This document shows positions 23,116 through 33,989 of a DNA stretch of 64,000 nt, in pieces. The position numbers and the translations under genes are program-made. The stretch's first letter is position 1; every line of letters starts with the position of its first letter. The notes beneath the pieces are model-generated. The model did no database searches, was not told the origin of the DNA, and saw only the letters and a list, made by a program, of their open reading frames with translations. Origin of the DNA: Eupeodes corollae (Eukaryota; Arthropoda; Insecta; Diptera; Syrphidae); assembly GCF_945859685.1 (NCBI RefSeq), contig NC_079149.1, positions 21,549,118 to 21,613,117 on the forward strand, read 5' to 3'.

Positions 23116-23440
23116 TGATTAACCCTGTAGATATAAAATAATTTAGCATCAACCTCATGGATACTAAGTACACCCTTTAAATTATTTAAATTTATTATAG
23201 CCATTTAATTTAGCCTATAAAACAATAAATGCCCATTAGATGCCAAAGGTAACAAATGTCAAAAGTGACATACATTTAAAGTTTTAAAAAAACATTGATG
23301 AATCCACTGTTCATTATTTTAAAACTGAAAGTTATATAGTAATCCTTGAAGTTCATATTTTTCTATAAATACAACCATCGACCTTAAAAATTTTATTGCC
23401 AAAAAGTTTCGGGAGTGAAAGCGTTAAATTTTAAATTAAA
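23116..23440. other. AT-rich spacer without recognised gene
   Basis: No feature recognised between the LOA-like fragment and an E172 end. Confidence 0.5.
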
Positions 23441-23442
23441 AA

Positions 23443-23775
23443 AAAGAGGCTCTGGTGCGACCCACACTGATCATATCCGGTCTATCGATTTGTCTTGCTT
23501 AAAAGGTTTGTAAGTTTACGTATTTTATTAAATTACAAACAATATTTTGCAAATGATGAAATAGTTTGATTTCAAAATCTAGTTTGGTAAACTAGATTTT
23601 TAGTCCAAAAACAATTTTTACCAATTTTAGTAGGATTTATAAGTTTTATTTCTTTTATAAACAAATACAAATTGGATTAAATTAATTTGAATGTCTTCAA
23701 TTGTTATTCACGGGATATCGAAAATCAATTCGACAAATCGCACCCATTACAATAACTTCCTATGTTAAGTTAATG
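23443..23775 (-). mobile_element. E172 repeat, strongly shortened with both ends
   Basis: The tail (GAGGCTCTGGTGCGACCCAC) and a head relic (CCCATTACAATAACTTCCTA, then TGTTAAGTT) are both present only about 330 bp apart. Nearly all subrepeats are deleted. The minisatellite resumes immediately after the head. Confidence 0.75.
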
Positions 23776-24145
23776 ACCCAAGTTAAAACGTAACCAAAGT
23801 TAAAAAATAACAAAAAGGTTATAAAAAAACCTGGTCTTTAAAATAACGGAGGTTAAAAACAACGAAGGTTGCAAAATAACAATGGTTCAAAAAAGTGGAG
23901 ATTAGAAAATAACAGAAAATACGCAATAACCTTGGTTATTAAAAACGATTAAACGATTCAAATTATAAACGATTCAAGTTATAAAATAACCCTATTTAAG
24001 AAATACCACAAATGTTTTAATATAATCAAGGCTAAAAAATAACCAAGGTTCCAAAATAATTGCGGTAACAGAAGAACCCAAATTTAAAAATAACTGAAGC
24101 TATAGAAAACCCAAGGTTGAAAAATAACCGAGGTTGGAAAATAAC
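23776..24145. repeat. 16-bp minisatellite, block 2
   Basis: Same degenerate unit as block 1 (AAAATAACCNAGGTTA), about 0.37 kb. It starts at the head of an E172 piece and ends at the start of a LOA-like LINE. Confidence 0.8.
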
Positions 24146-24227
24146 ACAAAGTATAACAGTATATCGATCTCGAGCTACACAATTTAGACTTAAAATATAC
24201 CTTTTAGCACTTAAACATTCAAGTCTT

Positions 24228-24660
24228 GCACTAGTATATACCCGTGCTTTTAACAACGTCCTTACCGAATCCATAGAAGAATCGCTCGTTAAGTTCGGTG
24301 TAGAAGATTTCATTCGAGAATGGATTATTTCCATGCTCAGTGGTAGGAAGATTAGAGACACTCTAGGCAATACAATCGCAACAAAACACGTGAGTAGGGG
24401 AACACCCCAGGGTGGAGTCCTTTCGCCTCTCTTTGGCTTCTGGTCATGGATACAATTCTCGTTAAATTTGAGGGATGTGGAGTGAAGGCGGTAGCCTATG
24501 CGGATGATTTGGTGCTATTGGTGTCAGGAAAGTACACCTCTGTGATTAGTGAAATCACGGAGTCAACTTTGAAGAAAGTTAACAGCTAGGCTACGAGTTG
24601 TGGACTAGGAGTTAACTAAAGTAAAACTGAACTGTTGCTCTTTACCACCAAAATTAAAGT
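24228..24660 (+). pseudogene. LOA-like LINE reverse transcriptase core (broken)
   Basis: The first frame shows YTRAFNNVLTESIEESLVKF and VSRGTPQGGVLSPLFGF. A frameshift near 24440 leads to KAVAYADDLVLLVSGKY, with the YADD box at 24497-24508. The text continues into a stop-broken SCGLGVN.SKTELLLFTTK. The first catalytic Asp region is degraded (normally a D.. AF motif), and the polymerase is dead. Confidence 0.8.
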
Positions 24661-24669
24661 ATCCTATCG

Positions 24670-25194
24670 ATGTCTTCCAGTGCAAAATATTTGGGAGTTA
24701 TACTCGACCCTAAGCTAAACTGGAATCTAAATATTGTAGTACGGGTTAAGAAGGCCTGTGTTGCCTTCTACGCCTGCATCAACACTTTCGGCAAAAAGCG
24801 GGGACTTCAGTCGAATATGATTTTAAGGACGTACACAGCCGTAGTACGTCCAATCTTTAAATATAGTTCGATTGTGTGGTGGCCTGCTCTAAGCAAAGCC
24901 TATAATATTGATAAGCTAAAGAAGGTTCAGAGAAAAGCTTGCGTGTGCACCACAGATGCCAAACGTACTTGCCCAACGGACGCCTTAAACGTCATTTTGG
25001 ATCTTCTACCAATCGACCTTTTTATAAAATTCATAGTTACCTGCAGCGCTATTAGGCTGAAGGAATCAAATAGCTGGTTGTCAAAACTTTATGGTCACAG
25101 CAACACTACGAAATTAATTCCCTCAGATATTATCTCGGTAGACACTGACTACTGCACTCCTACTTTGAGCCCTAGTAAGGGTTTCCAGAGATGA
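24670..25194 (+). pseudogene. LOA-like LINE RT connection region
   Basis: A 174-codon open stretch encodes AKYLGVILDPKLNWNLNI, RTYTAVVRPIFKYSSIVWW, KKVQRKACVCTTDAKRTCPT and IDLFIKFIVTCSAIRL. This is the segment between the RT palm and RNase H. The initiator Met is fortuitous because the frame begins inside the polyprotein. A stop at 25192 and a frameshift separate it from RNase H. Confidence 0.82.
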
Positions 25195-25209
25195 TTATGA
25201 GGCTGACAT

Positions 25210-25600
25210 CGTGTAGATAGGTTTCGACACAACCATCTTTACTGACGGCTCAAAGATGGAGCGTGGAGTTGGTTCTGGGCTCTTTTCTGAGTCCCTAAAT
25301 GTAGCTAAATCCTTTAGGCTTCCTGACTTTGTTAGCGTTTTTCAGGCTGAACTGCTGGCAATAAGGTAGGCATGTAAGACACTTAAACAAAGCCCAAATC
25401 AAAACCGAAATGCGGCTATCTTCACAGACAGTCAGGCAGCTGTCAAATCCATTAACTTGGCCTAAATTGGTCCAGCAATTCCGCGATGAGCTTGCGAGTC
25501 TGAATATTAACCTCGGTGTCACCCTGATCTTGGTTCCGGGTCATAGTGGTATCGTAGAAATGAACGGGCTGACGAGCTAGCCAGGCAAGGATCGGCCCTT
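25210..25600 (+). pseudogene. LOA-like LINE RNase H domain (broken)
   Basis: Across three frames all four carboxylates of RNase H can be found: IFTDGSKMERGVGSGLF, FQAELLAIR, AIFTDSQAAVKSI, and VPGHSGI followed by NERADELARQG. Frameshifts near 25365, 25465 and 25555 break the domain. In contrast to LOA copy A, the first Asp block is retained here. Confidence 0.8.
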
Positions 25601-25618
25601 CATAGCTCACTTGGGGAA

Positions 25619-26056
25619 ATGGTTAACATTCCTCTTGGTGCTATGAAGGTAAAATATTTTCTATCTACCAAACTGAATCAAACCAAAGGTGGAGCAATTT
25701 ATTCAACTGCATTATATCTAGGAAGATATGGCCCACCTATAAAAAAAACCCGTACAAACGATCTTCTATGCAGGCCCAGGCAAGACATAGCCAGGATTGG
25801 TGCGGTTTGTACCGGACATTGGGCTGTAGGAGTTCATGCGCAGAAGTTGGGTATCTCCTACAATACCTTTTGCCGTAGTGGTAGTGACCAAAGAGAAAGT
25901 GAAACGATAATCCATTTCCTCTGCAAATGTCCTGGTTTGGCAAACACTAAAATAAAATACCTTGGGAAAGCATTCTTTCACGAACTTGATGAGCTATCTG
26001 AGACAAAGATTAGAGACATAATCTTTTTTCTCAAAGCGACAAAATGGCTCTAACAT
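25619..26056 (+). pseudogene. LOA-like LINE C-terminal cysteine region
   Basis: A 144-codon frame with DIARIGAVCTGHWAVGVHAQ, YNTFCRSGSDQRESETIIHF and LCKCPGL matches the tail of the related fragment at 22435-23115. It ends in FLKATKWL and a stop at 26051. The CxxC...H...C pattern is typical of this region in RNase H-bearing LINEs; its role is not established by the sequence. Confidence 0.78.
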
Positions 26057-26059
26057 AAT

Positions 26060-28120
26060 CGCTATAAAGCTTCTCTATAAATCTTTCACTTTCTATCACA
26101 GGTCAAACGATTTTTTGGTTTTAAGTAATTAAAAAAGTTACTTTTGATAAGTATCTACTTCACGTTCATAAATTAACCAATTAAAAAATAAATTTTCTTC
26201 ACTTTTCACGGAAGTGGTCAATCTCTCAATATATCGCTACACCATGATTACAATTTAATATTTTCACTCCCAAAATCCATAACATGCTCCAAAATTAATC
26301 TCTGGCATTGCTCTTTATTTCTTCTAGCTTAATATTTTCAAAAAACTGACCATACTATTCCATCACTTTTATCCTTTGGCGTATCAAAGTTCTTCTAACC
26401 CTGATGGACGTTATGGTAAGCTGACATCTGACGTTTCTATTAAATCCAAATATTAACCTGATTAGTCTACCACCTCAAGTCTGTCAAGTTCATTGTAAAA
26501 CTAAATTATAAATATGTTACTCGTAGAGGAAAACATTTTTTGAATTTCAAAACTTTGAAAGGTAATTACACATTCTAACAAACGAAGTAGCACTTTGACG
26601 TCAAATCCTCGTCCTTTTTATTTTTACAAACTCCTATAACATACCATCAAACGTATAATTTTCTATTCTTGAATATTTGAAAAATACATATTTTGTGTGG
26701 GTATCGAAGAACATCAACCAGCTGTGGTTGTTTCGGTTCAAAAACACATTATACAAAATTTCTCTTCAAACCATTTTCAACATTCAACCACAGGATGTGA
26801 CGATTTCTCAAGTACCTACTATTTCAAAGAAAATCAAATAAAAAAATATGTAAAATCCCAAAAAATTGTTTTTTTTTTGTTTCTTTAACTGGGTTGGGTC
26901 AAGGCAGGGTGTGATAATAGTCTAACGAGGGTTAAAGATATACGAAATTTATAAAAGACCACCGCAGTTAAAGGCATTCGTGGGATTTTTCAGGGGCAAT
27001 TTAACCTTTGCTTTTCAAAAAGGCAAATCAAAATCACTCCCCTGGGAAGGGATAATACGAAATCTAATTTTGTGTAAAATATAGATGTTATTTTATTTTA
27101 TTTCAAAAACTCATGATGATAATGATGTTGATGACGATGATGGTGACTTTTTGATGTGTACCCAAATTGCTGTGAACTTTTTCACACGCATTGAAATAAA
27201 TCAAATTTAAGTTGTTAAAAGATTAAGATTTGTTGTTTTGTTATACAATTTTGATTGCCTTCTGTTTGCACCAATTTTTTTGTTTTTCGGTGTTGGAAAC
27301 AGTGCAAGCTTTTTGTATTTGAAATAGGAATCGAAGGCAAACTTTTTGAAAATCCCAAGAAGTCGATAGGGTAAAGCGTATGACGTATGTTTACTTGATT
27401 GACTTTTCCCCTTTTGTTTGCTTTTTGTGACGACAATTTGAAAATAAAAAAGGATATACAAATCGATATTCACATTTCTCGTCTGATTTTGTATTTGATG
27501 TGTTCTTTTCAAATCACCTTTTCTCAAAAATATTGTAAAGCTTCACTTTAAAATTTAACATAGGAAAAAACCTACAAGAATAACCCAAGTATAGCTTGGA
27601 ATCTAATGATAAAGATAATAAATATAAAAGATATCCTTTTCGAACATTACATTTATAAAGGATAAGATACAGAAATGGATCCGAAGATTAGGGTTCTATT
27701 GGCTCTGAAATGATTGTTGATTATACAGCTACCACAAAGACAAACAAGAATGTCTAAAAGATAAGATCTAATCGGGGGGACACCATTGTGGAACAAAACA
27801 AAAAATGATAACAAAAGAGTTGGTTTTCCTTTTGTTTGGGATTAGTAATCAATAAATCACTGATTTATATATTCGATAAGGACTTTGATTAAAAAGTTTA
27901 AATCTTGAAAACCAATATACATTCTATTCAAAAACCATAAAGCTTAGCCTAAATATTTTGGGATTTTAAATGTAGGACATAATTTAAGTATCATTGAATA
28001 GCATCATGTAAAAGTTCAATACCTTCTGTTGCTTGGACTTATATTGGAAACTAACAAAGGTTTATCTTATAAAGGACTTTTTCATCAAAGTTCTTAGGAA
28101 TATTTATATGTATGTATATT
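26060..28120. other. AT-rich region without recognised gene
   Basis: Two kilobases with only short frames and a GAT/GAC-rich microsatellite near 27112-27146. Frames at 26697-26888 and 27207-27527 show no domain and are low complexity in part. Confidence 0.45.
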
Positions 28121-28123
28121 GAA

Positions 28124-28765
28124 GGGTGGTTAAATTTTAAGGCCTGATATTGATTTTGAATAAAATACAAATTTGTAGGGAAATTATGATTATTTCTTTT
28201 TATTATGATAATATTAATATGGTTCAATTATGTGTGGAACAAAATATTGGAAAAATGTCCTCCATACGATCGTCCTCCAAAATGCTGAGGCATAATTGAA
28301 GTATTATGCCGTTCATGTACCGAATTATGCCATCTTTTAGCTGTTGAATTGTTGATTTATTATTTTCTTTCAAATAACCTCAAAAAATGAAGTCCAACGG
28401 TGTCAAATCACATGATAACGAACACAAAGTTCTCACGATAGGGAACACTATTCACAGGAACTGTGGCCTCATTTTGGAAAGAAATACGGCACCGAACAGT
28501 CACTTTTTTTGGAAGCATTGGTTTTTCCACCAATCAATCATTCATCATGATAATTCGGCTAAATGAGGCAATTCTGCTCATTGATGAATCTATTGAGGTA
28601 AAAATATGCCTCATCAGTTGGGAACGACGAGTTAAGGTGGGCCGCTCTTCAGCCAAACTATCGCGAGCTGCAATATTTTCAGCGATACGAGCTGTGGGAG
28701 CATGCGCTGATGTTTTCATGAAGTTTTCGATTGTACGCAAATTTGGACTATTAAATTTACCGAAA
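28124..28765 (-). pseudogene. Mariner-like transposon D, internally deleted
   Basis: On the minus strand 28740-28534 encodes the N-terminal part (RTIENFMKTSAHAPTARIAE, SLAEERPTLTRRSQ). A frame-shifted DEAHFYLNRFINEQNC block and PMLPKKVTVRC follow. After NSVPYR the sequence jumps to SCDLTPLDF (the third catalytic Asp block) and QLKDGIIRYMNGI. Thus about 60 residues, including the second catalytic Asp region, are missing. The left boundary carries GGTGGTTAAATTTTAAGGCC, a plausible 3' terminal inverted repeat shared with relic C. Confidence 0.8.
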
Positions 28766-28849
28766 AAATCACGAAAACACTCCCATTTTCCTGGGTTTTT
28801 GGCATATCATGATATGATATTCTTAACCTATGATATTCGACCATAGATT

Positions 28850-30575
28850 ACCATATGGTTTAAGTTATGAAGTACAAAGTACGCAATGCGAATATATCTA
28901 TCAAATGCCATTTGTGCACCAACAGGCAGAGTTTTTGCAAGAAAATCTAAACAACCTTTTTGATCGTCATGTCCCCAAGAAATATAAGGTGGTTAAAAGG
29001 ATTTCTTTGCCTTGGTTAAATGTTTTTATAATAGATTTGATTTAAAAACGAAACAATGCGTTTCTTCGTTGGAAGCGTTAAAAACTACCAGTTTTTCATG
29101 ATCTTTTGTTTTTTCCGAAATTTAGTAGTTTTTCGCAATAAAACGGGTAAGAGCAGCTACTATGAAAATTTTTTGAACCCAAATAACCAATCTGGGAAAA
29201 ACCTTTGGAAAAATTTGCGTGAATGGTAAACGAATTTCAGAACCTAATGCTAACATAGACTGCAACCAACTCAATGACCAGTTTGTGTCTTTATCTGTTC
29301 CAAAACACGTAATTTAATTGACTCTCATGGCTCTGCATATGATGTTTCGAGTAATGAAATTGACGACCATGAACAAAGTTTTAACTTTACTCGTTTCACA
29401 GATGAAGATATCGTCGAGGCAATGCTGTCCATTAAATCAGAAGCGGGAGGGATAGATGGAATCAATCCGAAGTTCTTGAAAATTGTACTCCCTCATATTC
29501 TAAAATACATAACTCATTTATTTAATTCTATATTAACCAGTTCTGAGTATCCGAGAATATGGTAATATGCTTCATATCCCTATAACTTTAAGCTGTGCTA
29601 ACCCACAATATAGGGCTATTGTTATCCTGCCATTCCTATCTAAAGTTTACGAAAAACTACTTTTAAAACAGATGCAAGGACACCTTACATATGTACAATA
29701 GGCTGTTTGATACAAAACAATCCAGGTTTCATGCAAAAAGAAGCTGTAAAAAGAAGCTTTAACTTATTGATGATATTCGAAAAGCGATAAACATGAATCG
29801 TTCGGCATTCTTAACAATGCTAGATTTTTCAAAAGCGTTCGACACAGTCGATCACTTTGTGCTGTGCCAAACACTTAAGTATGATTTCAAATTCTCTCGT
29901 TTTGCGATGAAAGTTCTGAACTCATACTTATCTTATCAAAAACAATGCGTTGCTGTAAGAAATCAGATATTTCATTTCTGACAGTCCTAGCAGGGGTCCC
30001 TCAGGGCTCTAGTCGTGGACCTCTATTATTTTCACTTTACGTTAATGAGCTTCCTCGACTGGTTAAATTTTGTAAAATTCATATGTTTGCTGATGACGTC
30101 CAATTATACTTGGACACTCCTGTAGATAGCGTAAAAAATGCTATTAACTATCTTAATGAGGATCTAGTGGTTATACAACAGTGGGCTCTCAGGCATAACC
30201 TCACCCTTAATCTAAGAAAACCTACAACTTTGTGTATTTACAAACGCGCCCTCGATACGTCAAGCTTTCCACCGGTTCTGCTGGGTGGCTCAGTTATTGA
30301 ATTTTTAACGTCTGCTAAGAATCTAGGTACATATTATTTTTAACGAGACCTTAACATGGAATCACCATACAGCTACTTCAATACTGTTTACCTGGACATC
30401 CCAAAGGTTTCGGGTCTCACTCTTTTTAACCTTATAAAATTTAGAACTCTCATTCAGCTGCACAGTATTATACAGTCTCTTCAACCTGATTATTTGCACA
30501 ACCGATTAACTTTTTAAATACGCTAAGAACTCTTGCACTGATCCAGCTGAGATTTGCTTGCCTGCAATCTGACAA
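28850..30575 (+). pseudogene. Jockey/CR1-superfamily LINE, second type, RT region
   Basis: Plus-strand frames give the end of the endonuclease-RT linker and the RT N-terminus (FTDEDIVEAMLSIKSEAGGI, DGINPKFLKI). Then come TMLDFSKAFDTVDHF (first catalytic Asp) and LAGVPQGSSRGPLLFSLYVN. HMFADDVQLYLDTP, with the FADD box at 30086-30097, and a VVIQQWALRHNLTLN thumb follow. No RNase H follows. Sequence after about 30345 is frame-broken (ETLTWNHH). It is distinct from the L-A family. Family placement within the superfamily is uncertain; PQGSSRGPLLF and MFADDVQLYL suggest a CR1/Kiri-like relative. Confidence 0.78.
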
Positions 30576-30579
30576 TACT

Positions 30580-31322
30580 TATTTTGTCCATGTCACTTTT
30601 AAGACTGTGACTAATAGACGGGAGCGAAAATAGATTTGTTCTATAAAATCATTTAGGCTCTCAAGAACAAGCGGACACATAACACTCTTAAGCAGCGTAG
30701 AATTCGTGGCGAATAGCCTCAAAAAGAGATTAGCTTTCTCTAGACAGCTAACAAATGAAGTTTTATTGGCAATGACCGTAGAAATCGTGGAAGTGGAAGA
30801 ATTTCTCATGTTTTTTAAAATGACCCACAATTTGTACCGCGTTTAGTAAATTCCAGTATATTTTGCGTCAATTATTGGTCATGTATAAATTCTGTCCATT
30901 GAATATGGGTGTTGCAATTGCTTGAACTCTTTCCTGTTCTTTAAGCCGAGTTTGGCTCTTTCTTACCGTATCAACAAAATACTATTAAACCTCCTTAGGT
31001 CTGATATTTTTCACCCTGTTCGGACAAAAGTTCTTTTTTCGACGAGTTTTGGGACGAAAAATAAGCTGATACAACACAATAATCGGATAAGTCTAGACTT
31101 GATAGAAGGCTAATGATGTCCTTATAAGGGTCAGAAGTAAGGAACAAGTCAAGAGTGTTTGCTAATCAACCAATAATATCCGAAATTCGAGTGGGCTCCT
31201 TGACCCTCTGAGAAAGTTGGTTAAAATTAGCAAAAATCTCAGCACACAATGTTTTGGCTGATATCTCAACCGAATCAAGAATCCAAGAAGAATTATGTAG
31301 CATGATATTAAGAAATTCTTAG
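30580..31322 (-). pseudogene. L-A LINE fragment, endonuclease end to RT start, minus
   Basis: Minus-strand frames read NFNQLSQRVKEPTRISDI and LDLFLTSDPYKD (end of endonuclease). After a gap follows ILKNMRNSSTSTISTVI, KANLFLRLFATNSTLLKSVM and IEQIYFRSRLL (endonuclease-RT linker). The same landmarks occur on the plus strand at 31780-32480, showing the same family. The piece lies head to head with the next L-A copy. Confidence 0.72.
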
Positions 31323-31324
31323 GA

Positions 31325-33985
31325 CTGAATGGTTTGTTTGTGTATTGTAATGACTGGTAATTCTTGTGCTCCGTATAGAAACATTAGTGGACTTAGAAAA
31401 AATTTCCATACTGCATACGTTCATACTGTTTTGGCTTTAAGCAAAGCTCGGGTTGGTGAAACCACCTATCACTCTGAGTTTAACCTTTTCGGTTATATTT
31501 TAGTGCCTTTATTCTTTTCTCACCATGGTCTAGCCGTATATGTATGGAAAGGTGTATGTTGTCTATCAAATTCTACCACAATATCGTCGCCCAAGTCTTA
31601 ATAGCAATTCGACTTCTTACGAATTAGATGCGCTTTCCGACTCTATCCAGAGAATTGTATCCCATTTTCCGCACAGTGAGATCGTTGTTACGGGCGATTT
31701 CATTATACACAACTCTTTTGGCTGTGCTTTTCTGGTCAGTCAACACCCGAAAGAAGGTATGTCGAAATTTTCGCTGAGTTAAACCACCTGACTCAGTTAG
31801 TTGACGAGCCAACTCGGATTTCTGATGTCAATCCGTCAACACTCTTGACTTGTTCCTTACTTCTGATCCTAATAAATATAGGATAAGTAAAAAACTTCCA
31901 AGAGAACCGTTTAGCAATATGAGAAAGCCAAATGGGACAATCTCAATGAATTCTTCAGGAACTTCCTCGATAGTGACGTCGATTCCAGCTTAGATATGGT
32001 TACAAACTTAGTTCTTTTAGAAATGAGAAATTTTATTCCGAATAGGGTAAAATCAATCAAACCCAAGAAAAACATATGTTTGATTCAACCTGTAAAGAAG
32101 TTATTAGGATCAAAGATGTAAGTTTTCGGATTTATTAGACCGAACCCACTGAGGAAAACCGGAATAAGTTTAAACATATTCGACCTTACCAATTTTTTTC
32201 ATGAACAGAAATGAAGGCAAAAAATACTTCAATGTCCAAAAGGTAGTAAATATGTCGGGTCATTTGTTAAAAACGTACGAAACACCACGTCATCCTCAGT
32301 TCCAACGCTCGTCCACAATGACACACCCTATGTAAGCTCGATTGATAAAGCTAATTTGCTTGCAGCACAGTTTGCTGTTAATTCGACAATACCGGTGAAT
32401 GTTATGAGTCCTCCTGTTTTTGAGAGCGTAAACGGTTTTATAGGCCGAATCTTCTTTCGCACTCGCGTGATTGCAAGAGCACTGAAAGACCTTGATATCA
32501 TACACAAATCAGCTGGCCCTGATAGTATTCCTCCTATTGTTCTGAAGAGTTGTTCTTCAACGCTGCCAAAACCACTGGTTAAGCTATTCCCTCTGTCCTA
32601 TTTTACAGGCCTCTTTCCGAGTATATGAAAAACTGCATTTATCCAGCCTGTCCCTAAAAAAGGCGAATCCTCCTCCTCCTCTTACAATCGTCCAATTGCA
32701 CTTACGTCTCTTCTTTCCAAGGTCATGGAATCGCTGATTAATATTAAACTTATGAAATATCTTGAAGAACGAAAGTTTCTTAATGATCGGCAGTATGGCT
32801 TTCGTAGCAATAGATCCACTTGTGATCTTATGGTTCATCTCACCGAACAGTGGAAAAAATCTTTACATCGTTTTGGTGAAAGTAAGAATATTGCATTTGA
32901 TATTTTAAAGGCATTTGATAAAGTTTGTCATCGAGCTCTCTTATCGAAAATGCATGCTTTCGGTATTGGTGAAGATCTTCTTCACTGGGTTAGAAATTAC
33001 CTTTCGGACCGTTCAATTTAACTACTATTGAAGGGCTTCAAATCGGATATCCACAAAATAAACGCTGGTATGCCTCAGGGCTCCGTTTTGTCCGAAACTT
33101 CTAACCCACTAAATTGTTTTGTTGATGACAGTACCCAAAGCTTTTCATATTCGTTTTTAGATTTGCATTCTTGTTCTTTGGATGTAAACTACCAACGGCA
33201 GCGTATGATAAGCTCATTCAATTCTGATCTTGACAGAATTGTCCAATGGGGAATCAAAAACCGTGTAGAATCTATTGCTTCGAAAACTCAATACTGTCTT
33301 CTGTCCAATGCCACTATCTATAAGTGGTACTGACATCGACTTGACTGAACAGCTTTCAGTGTTAAGTATGTGCATTACAAACCACTTGTCGTGGAGTGAT
33401 CAAATATTTGACATCGCCAAAAGTGCTGCTAAGTGTTTAGGTTTTCTCCGAAGATGCAAGAAGTTTTGGGCCCCTTCTGATCTAGCTTTATAGCTGATTA
33501 ACTATAAAGCCTATATTCGACCGAAACTCGAGTACAATTCACATATCTAGGCAGGTGCTTCTATTACTCACTTGAGTCTCTTGGACAAAATTTAAAAGAT
33601 AGCGCTAAAACTGAAAGACCGTTGCCTAACTGAAACTTTTGTATCTCTTGAGCACCATCGTAAGGTTCGATGTCTGTCATTATTTAATATGAAATAGCTA
33701 GTTGCATTCCTCCCCTTAAATAATTCAACCGTAATATCAGTTAAGAAAAATCATTAGTTTACCCTTGAGCCCCATTTCGGGCGTACTGTTAAGTACAGAG
33801 ATTCTTTCTTTAGTCGCACTACACGAATGTGGAATTTTTAACCAGACTGAATATTTCCACTCATTGAAATGTGCAGATATTCAAAACCAATGTGCTTTCT
33901 AACCTTACTCTCCCTTTCTGATTGCTCGCACTGTGTTTAGTCCTACCTACGGGTATTCATATCCCCTCGATTGCGTGAAAAATAT
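31325..33985 (+). pseudogene. L-A LINE copy, endonuclease through RT to 3' end
   Basis: The longest L-A copy. In order, through many frameshifts and stops: endonuclease segments (ISGLRKNFHTAYVHTV, HHGLAVYVWKGV, IVVTGDFIIHNS, DEPTRISDV), linker, RT N-terminus (RPIALTSLLSKVMESLI and RQYGFRSNRSTCDLMVHL), a FDILKAFDKVCHRALL block, GMPQGSVLS, CFVDDSTQSFSY with FVDD at 33118-33129, then thumb and C-terminus (SDLDRIVQWGIKNRVES, LSWSDQIFDIAKSAAKCLGF, RPKLEYNSHI). The second residue of the catalytic box is Val rather than Ala. There is no RNase H. The 3' text GCACTGTGTTTAGT ends in an A-rich run near 33980. Confidence 0.82.
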
Positions 33986-33989
33986 AACA

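Larger units (their letters stand above)
24150..26056 (+). mobile_element. Second LOA-like LINE, 5'-truncated copy
   Basis: A 1.9-kb plus-strand copy containing, in order, RT palm, connection, RNase H and a C-terminal cysteine region, with several frameshifts. It is distinct from the 10.9-kb element: residue identity by eye is only partial, and no CCTAA tail is seen. The 5' end is cut inside RT (ARAFNNVLTES). It directly follows the minisatellite. Confidence 0.82.
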
